Origin: an uncultured bacterium
Lineage (GTDB): Bacteria > Verrucomicrobiota > Kiritimatiellia > CAIKKV01
Assembly (NCBI GenBank): GCA_938038445.1
Contig: CALHRZ010000007.1
Location: 62,001 to 126,000 of the forward strand
Length of the DNA: 64,000 nt
Direction: 5' to 3'
How positions within the stretch are numbered: position 1 is the stretch's first letter; every line of letters begins with the position of its first letter. Of the stretch, positions 59,501 to 64,000 are shown one piece after another. The notes below the pieces were generated by a model. It was not told the DNA's origin. It saw nothing but the letters and a program-made list of their open reading frames with translations, and did not search any database. Made by a program: the position numbers and the translations under genes.

Positions 59501-62500
59501 GGTGCGGGAGGTTCCGGATCCTCGGGCTTCTTGTGGTTCTGGCAACGGGGGGGGTTGGGGAGTCTTTGCCATTGCCGGGCGTCGGGCTTCTTGTGACCCG
59601 GGACGAAGTTCAGCGGCTCCGCGCCAAAACGGCGCAGGGGGTTCCCCAGCGAATCCGAATGGCCCTGGAAGCCCGATTGCCTCAGGCTCTTCACGAGGTC
59701 CGCGCCTTGCGCTCCTACAACTGGCCGGCCCGGGGAACCGCTTTGATCAACGCGCCCAAGTCGGAATTACACGCCATCCTCAACCCGTATGTGGATGGGA
59801 TCCCGGTCATTGCAAGTCATTATCTGCTCACGGGTTCAACCAATGGCGTGGAGGATGCGATCTGGTGTATGCGTCAACTTCGACATTATGACCGGATTGG
59901 CTGGTTCGCCTGGAACGGAGGCGCTTTTCCGCACATTCTCTACGGAAGTATTTTTCGTGTGACTGCGTATGCCTATGACTGGATGTATGATGCCATGACG
60001 GACGAAGCGCGGCGGGACGTCGAGGAGGTATTGATGATGGCGGGGCGGGACTATTTCCGTCTTAATCTTATCGGTCCTGGTATGCTGATGCACCATCTGC
60101 GCCATCATAATCAGGGGAACAACGCTTTCTGTTCCGGATTGGCCGCCACGTTGGCTACCCGACGAATCAATCCGGATGCGGATCGTTGGCTTCGCGTCTA
60201 TGCCGAGACGTTCCTGTGGAATCTCACCCATGCATTCGGCCCGGACGGCCAGGATGTGGAAAACGATCTCCAAGGTTACTGGTCCATCGCATTGGATGCC
60301 GTTGTCCAATCGGCCATCATGTTTCGAAACAGAATGGGTATTGATTTTTTGACTCATCCCCATCTTCGCAGGGCTCATCGGTTCTGGTTGGCCCATCTGG
60401 CCCCATGCAAGCCCGTGGCGTATCACGGGGGAAGTGAACGCCGCGATTCGCCGTATGATGAATCTTTTGAGGGCTTTACCTGGGTTCAAAATGCGCCGGC
60501 CTGCACCGTTCACCGGGCGACGGTCAGTCATACTATGCTCTTGCTGGCCGGACTAAATCGGGATGGAGCCGGCATGACGCTGTGGCAGCACAGCATGTTG
60601 GAACCCAACGGCCGACCGCGCCCCAACATTCTCCGAATGGAGCATACCGGAACGATCGGAGGACTGTTGGCTCTTCAGTGGTATCCTGCGGACCTTGAGC
60701 CGGCGCCCATTGAGGGCCCCCTCTTCTTTTTCTCCGAGCGGCTGGCCCTGTGGCGTTCCGGCCTTGTTCCGGGGAAGGACCGTCTGTTCACTTTTAATGG
60801 GGGGCAGGTGAACTGGATCGAGCGGGGCGAGCAGCTTGGGACTGGGGTGGGGCTCGTCTGGCACAATCCTCATTTTCAGTATGCGCCGGCACAAATCACG
60901 CTCTGGACCGAGGGTGAAGATCTTCAGCCGGGATACCGTCTCGTGGCCTCTTTCGACGGCGAGTGGGCGAAATATCTTTCCGCCACCGGCGCCTTCTCCA
61001 ATACCCGCTATTACCCGATGGATTCCCAAATGCGGGCCTACCGCCGGTTCGATGTCCTCGAGCGTGATGTGCTCTCGATGGCGGGCCGATACTGGGTCAT
61101 TCTGGACCGGGTTGCACACGCGGAACCGCGTTCCCATGCCTTTACTTGGAATACGCTCAACACCGACCGTAACGCGTCCTACGCGTTCAACGGGAATCAA
61201 GGCACCCTGGTGCGTCGTCAAGCCGCTGTGGATTTTTTCTTTGCCGAGCCGGCGCGTTTGTCTTATCGCATCCGTCCCACAAAGCTCATGCCGGTCTGGT
61301 ACTTTTCGTGGTCGGATCATGGGTTGGCCTTCGAGGCACGGGAGGGCTCGGGCATGACGAACATCGAGGAGATTGTGGAAATACCCGTGAACGGCTTTAT
61401 GGGGGTCGAAATTGTTGAGAATATGCCTTCCCTCTCGTTGGAATTGCCGACCGCGCCGACCGATCCTCTGACGCGGACAAAGGAAACGAAGGGAAGCGAA
61501 AGCGTCCTCACAGAACTTCTCGGGGATCACCCGCCTCCGGCGGATCTCACCGCGCGCGTGAGCGTGGGTTCCGAGTCGGCGGGCAAAGAAACGGTTCGGC
61601 GGAATTACCGCCACAAACAGCGGTTCCCCATTCAGGGAGGGCGGTTTCACACCTTCGAGTTGGTGTACTCCAAGTTCAACCTTCGGCAGTATCACAACCC
61701 TGCCTGGCAAGTGGTGGCCACCTTTTATGACCGAACGGGCAAAGCGCTCAACCGGGCGGGGTGGGAAAATCCGGCCAGCGCTTGCCTGACCGAGGCGGAC
61801 GGCGAATCGGCGGTATTGGACCGCGCAACGGTTCGAACCACCGTTTCCGTGCCGCACGAGGCCGAGACCGTTGGGTTCGAACTTCAGACGTGGGAAATCT
61901 TTCAAAGCAGCGGCCGTCCCAATGCGGCCACGGTGTCCTCGGATCTCTACCTTCACAACCTGCGGATGATCCGCCACCCGGAACCGGAACGAAGTCGAAG
62001 CGTACGTTTTCTCACGATTTTTCAGAGCCGGGATAGAGCGGAATCGGCTCCCGTGTTCCACGCCGACCGACTGCCGCACGGAAGCGTCACGCGTATTCGC
62101 CGGCCGGATGGCGGCATGGAGATCATTGTTTCGGCGGAAGACATGATTCGAGATCCCGGCGATGCGTTTCAAGACTTTTCAGGGCGGTTGGGGGTATGCA
62201 GCCTGAGTCGCAATCAAACGCTGGAAAATGCGTTTTTGTCCCGCGTCACCCGTTTTATTTCAGCACCCCTCGCTTTCGAACTCGAAGCAGACCAACCGGT
62301 AACGGTTGAAAAGGGGAGTTCCGGCGTGGTGGTTCAGACGATTCGCACGACGCAATTGCGGATCCGAGATGGGTCTCAGCACGCGGCGGCAACGCTGGAA
62401 CCCGGCTTTTACCGCCTTGATCGCGGGAAACTTCTTCTCATTCCGGACCGAATCGATCCGGCGGTCGAGTCTCACCCGGTTGATCGGGAGGTTTATCGCG

Positions 62501-63171
62501 ATGGAGTGGGAACATTCTTTGAAAAACAAAATGCCACGGTTGAGGATCCTTCACTGGGGGTCAATCGGCTCCGGCAGGCCTCCTTTCGCGCGAGTTCCGT
62601 TCTCCAGCCTCGTTTTGACCCTTGCTTAGTGAACGATGGACGAATCGCGGAGGCCTGGGGCGATGGTCGGTTGTATTACAAGGAAGAAGAGATTCCTTCG
62701 GCTTCATTCGGGGGATATGGCGGCGAGTGGCATACGGCCACCTATCCATGGCCCTATCGGGTCCGACCGACTTACTGGCTGGCGGGTGATGAGGAAAAGG
62801 AGGCATGGATCGAAGCGGAAATGCCGGCGCCTACCCCCATCAAGCGCATTCGGCTGCACAATACCGCCAATGGGGGCTTCAACGACCGGGCGATGGTGGA
62901 ATTCCGGATCGACCTTTTTGATGAAGCGGGAACAGTGGTTGCGAGCGCTACGAACCATTTTGGAACGCCGGTTCCGGAGCCCGTACGCTATTCCGACCAG
63001 TCCTACGGGGGGGGATGGCGTTTCTGGTTTCGTCCTGAAACACCGATCCCCCATGGAGAGGGGTGGAAAACGGTGGAGTTGGACCAACCCGTTCTTGCGC
63101 GCCGGATTCGGGTCACCTGCCTTCGCTACTGGGGATATGGAGCAGGTTTGAGTGAATTACAAGCCTACTGA
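59497..63171 (+). CDS. Second secreted heparinase II/III-like protein
   Basis: A 1224-residue protein with a signal peptide (RILGLLVVLATGGVGESLP). The alpha-toroid contains GPGMLMHHLRHHNQGNNAF and GPDGQDVENDLQGYW (candidate catalytic His/Asn/Tyr residues of the family). The beta-sheet domain includes GRYWVILDRVAHAEPRSHAF. The last ~150 residues form a discoidin-like beta-sandwich (DGRIAEAWGDGRLYY, IKRIRLHNTANGGFNDRAMV). The start ATG overlaps the upstream stop (ATGA), so the two lyase-like proteins are made from one mRNA and probably act on the same polymer. A GH20 gene follows 20 bp later. Confidence 0.72.
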   Translation: MRCGRFRILGLLVVLATGGVGESLPLPGVGLLVTRDEVQRLRAKTAQGVPQRIRMALEARLPQALHEVRALRSYNWPARGTALINAPKSELHAILNPYVDGIPVIASHYLLTGSTNGVEDAIWCMRQLRHYDRIGWFAWNGGAFPHILYGSIFRVTAYAYDWMYDAMTDEARRDVEEVLMMAGRDYFRLNLIGPGMLMHHLRHHNQGNNAFCSGLAATLATRRINPDADRWLRVYAETFLWNLTHAFGPDGQDVENDLQGYWSIALDAVVQSAIMFRNRMGIDFLTHPHLRRAHRFWLAHLAPCKPVAYHGGSERRDSPYDESFEGFTWVQNAPACTVHRATVSHTMLLLAGLNRDGAGMTLWQHSMLEPNGRPRPNILRMEHTGTIGGLLALQWYPADLEPAPIEGPLFFFSERLALWRSGLVPGKDRLFTFNGGQVNWIERGEQLGTGVGLVWHNPHFQYAPAQITLWTEGEDLQPGYRLVASFDGEWAKYLSATGAFSNTRYYPMDSQMRAYRRFDVLERDVLSMAGRYWVILDRVAHAEPRSHAFTWNTLNTDRNASYAFNGNQGTLVRRQAAVDFFFAEPARLSYRIRPTKLMPVWYFSWSDHGLAFEAREGSGMTNIEEIVEIPVNGFMGVEIVENMPSLSLELPTAPTDPLTRTKETKGSESVLTELLGDHPPPADLTARVSVGSESAGKETVRRNYRHKQRFPIQGGRFHTFELVYSKFNLRQYHNPAWQVVATFYDRTGKALNRAGWENPASACLTEADGESAVLDRATVRTTVSVPHEAETVGFELQTWEIFQSSGRPNAATVSSDLYLHNLRMIRHPEPERSRSVRFLTIFQSRDRAESAPVFHADRLPHGSVTRIRRPDGGMEIIVSAEDMIRDPGDAFQDFSGRLGVCSLSRNQTLENAFLSRVTRFISAPLAFELEADQPVTVEKGSSGVVVQTIRTTQLRIRDGSQHAAATLEPGFYRLDRGKLLLIPDRIDPAVESHPVDREVYRDGVGTFFEKQNATVEDPSLGVNRLRQASFRASSVLQPRFDPCLVNDGRIAEAWGDGRLYYKEEEIPSASFGGYGGEWHTATYPWPYRVRPTYWLAGDEEKEAWIEAEMPAPTPIKRIRLHNTANGGFNDRAMVEFRIDLFDEAGTVVASATNHFGTPVPEPVRYSDQSYGGGWRFWFRPETPIPHGEGWKTVELDQPVLARRIRVTCLRYWGYGAGLSELQAY

Positions 63172-63191
63172 AATCAAGGAAGGTCCTCTCG

Positions 63192-64000
63192 ATGAATCAA
63201 CAAAGCGGTTCAATGGTTTCTGGACTCCGCTCACCGGTCGGCGACCTGCCGCTAATCCCCCGGCCTCAATATGTGGCCTGGCGGGATGGGCTGGCCACAC
63301 TTTCACCCATTCGTGAACGAACGGAGAAGAACGCCACCCCCTTTGCGCCCATCCCAGGCGCCTATACGCTCCAATCTCAGGAGGATCATGTTCTTCTGGC
63401 TGCCGCGGAGGAAGAGGGACTGCGCGTCGGCCGTTCCACGCTCCATCAATTGCACGCCGTTTCGCCTCTCCCTTCCGCTGTGTGCGTGCGCGATTGGCCG
63501 GGGCTTGTCCTGCGCGCCGTTCATCTGGATCTGAAATTTCACCCTCCGCGATTTGATAACGTCCTACGGTGGATTGGGCAACTTTCGGCTTGGAAGATCA
63601 ACCTGCTGGTCCTGGAATACGAAGATCGGTTTCCCTTTGAGAAGCTTCGAGTTCTTTCCGCTCCGACGGCCTGGACACGCGATCAGATTCAGGAACTGGT
63701 TGCTCGCGCCAACGAGGCGGGAATCGAAGTGGTCCCCCTTGTCCAAAGTATGGGGCACGTCGAATATGTGCTGCGGCATGAGGCGTATGCTCCCTTGCGT
63801 GAATTGCCGCATGTGATCAGTCAGTACTGTCCGTCCAACCCGGCAGCGTTTGCGCAGTTCATCGCGATGGCCGAAGAAATCTTGGAACTTCACCCCAATC
63901 TTCATTATCTGCATGTAGGGGGAGACGAAGCCGGTTTTCTTGGGCGTTGCCCCCGCTGCGCGGCTCGGGCAAAAACCATCGGAAAGGTCGGGCTCTATCT
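63192..64000 (+). CDS. GH20-like beta-N-acetylhexosaminidase, N-terminal part (runs off the window)
   Basis: The first 269 codons of a gene that continues past the window. An N-terminal GH20b-like domain (LIPRPQYVAWRDGL, EEEGLRVGRSTLHQL) leads into the catalytic barrel: AVHLDLKFHPPRFDNVLRWI, VPLVQSMGHVEYVL, and LHVGGDEAGFLG with the Asp-Glu catalytic pair of GH20. The usual product is free GlcNAc or GalNAc. There is no obvious signal peptide, so it may act on imported oligosaccharides. AGGAAGG precedes the ATG; it is third in the lyase operon. The NahK-like kinase at 10.2 kb could use its product. Confidence 0.8.
   Translation, partial: MNQQSGSMVSGLRSPVGDLPLIPRPQYVAWRDGLATLSPIRERTEKNATPFAPIPGAYTLQSQEDHVLLAAAEEEGLRVGRSTLHQLHAVSPLPSAVCVRDWPGLVLRAVHLDLKFHPPRFDNVLRWIGQLSAWKINLLVLEYEDRFPFEKLRVLSAPTAWTRDQIQELVARANEAGIEVVPLVQSMGHVEYVLRHEAYAPLRELPHVISQYCPSNPAAFAQFIAMAEEILELHPNLHYLHVGGDEAGFLGRCPRCAARAKTIGKVGLY

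Overview
The window looks like a chromosome segment of a Gram-negative bacterium of the PVC group, most likely Kiritimatiellota or a relative in Lentisphaerota/Verrucomicrobiota. The evidence is an outer-membrane LPS transporter (LptD), MreBCD with PBP2 and RodA, type II pseudopilins, and a large set of secreted heparinase-like, GH20, GH51, CE15 and sialidase-like proteins. Genus cannot be read from the sequence. Many adjacent genes overlap by a stop/start ATGA or GTGA, and strong GGAG-type ribosome binding sites are common.

Region 1 (1-26.1 kb) is housekeeping: dnaG; trmB; a nucleotide-sugar epimerase; a stand-alone sigma-region-2-like protein; a TrpB-like enzyme; two histidine kinases with an N-acetylhexosamine-kinase-like phosphotransferase; the shape/elongation cluster mreB-mreC-mreD-mrdA-rodA followed by rng, lptD and a gspG-like pseudopilin; and a convergent smc-inositol monophosphatase-prepilin operon.

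Region 2 (26.3-38.6 kb) is an accessory block, G+C-richer at third codon positions than its surroundings and bounded by two near-identical palindromes (26300-26323 and 38578-38603). It holds (a) a three-gene minus-strand operon with a near-consensus promoter. Its central gene encodes a calcium-repeat protein with an apparent papain-like/NlpC-P60-type C-terminus and is broken by one in-frame TGA. It also holds (b) a compact element at 30.2-36.9 kb: a small protein, an HK97-type prohead-protease/major-capsid fusion, a strong terminator, a RepA-like ATPase followed by an iteron array, a zinc-ribbon protein and a large serine recombinase. No terminase, portal or tail gene is present. This minimal capsid-encoding, apparently replicating element is the best candidate for an undescribed system here. 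The flank to 38.9 kb holds one unknown gene and a decayed fragment.

Region 3 (38.9-48.1 kb) is a rearranged carbohydrate-degradation locus. A CE15-like esterase and a sialidase-like protein are intact. A GH51 arabinofuranosidase is split: its N-terminus is on the plus strand at 42.2 kb, its C-terminus on the minus strand at 45.7-46.4 kb, and about 130 residues are missing. Between the pieces lie a frameshifted pectate-lyase-like pseudogene and a GH66-like gene, both on the minus strand. An inversion with loss at both breakpoints explains the layout.

Region 4 (48.8-64 kb) is a putative LacI-family regulon: the repressor, a secreted glycine-rich repeat protein, an unassigned large protein, two large secreted heparinase II/III-like proteins and the start of a GH20 hexosaminidase. 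The same palindromic site (core ACACGT followed by GT or AT) lies in front of lacI and twice in the divergent promoter region at 55.2 kb, once between -35 and -10 boxes. This suggests autoregulation and joint control of the divergent genes.
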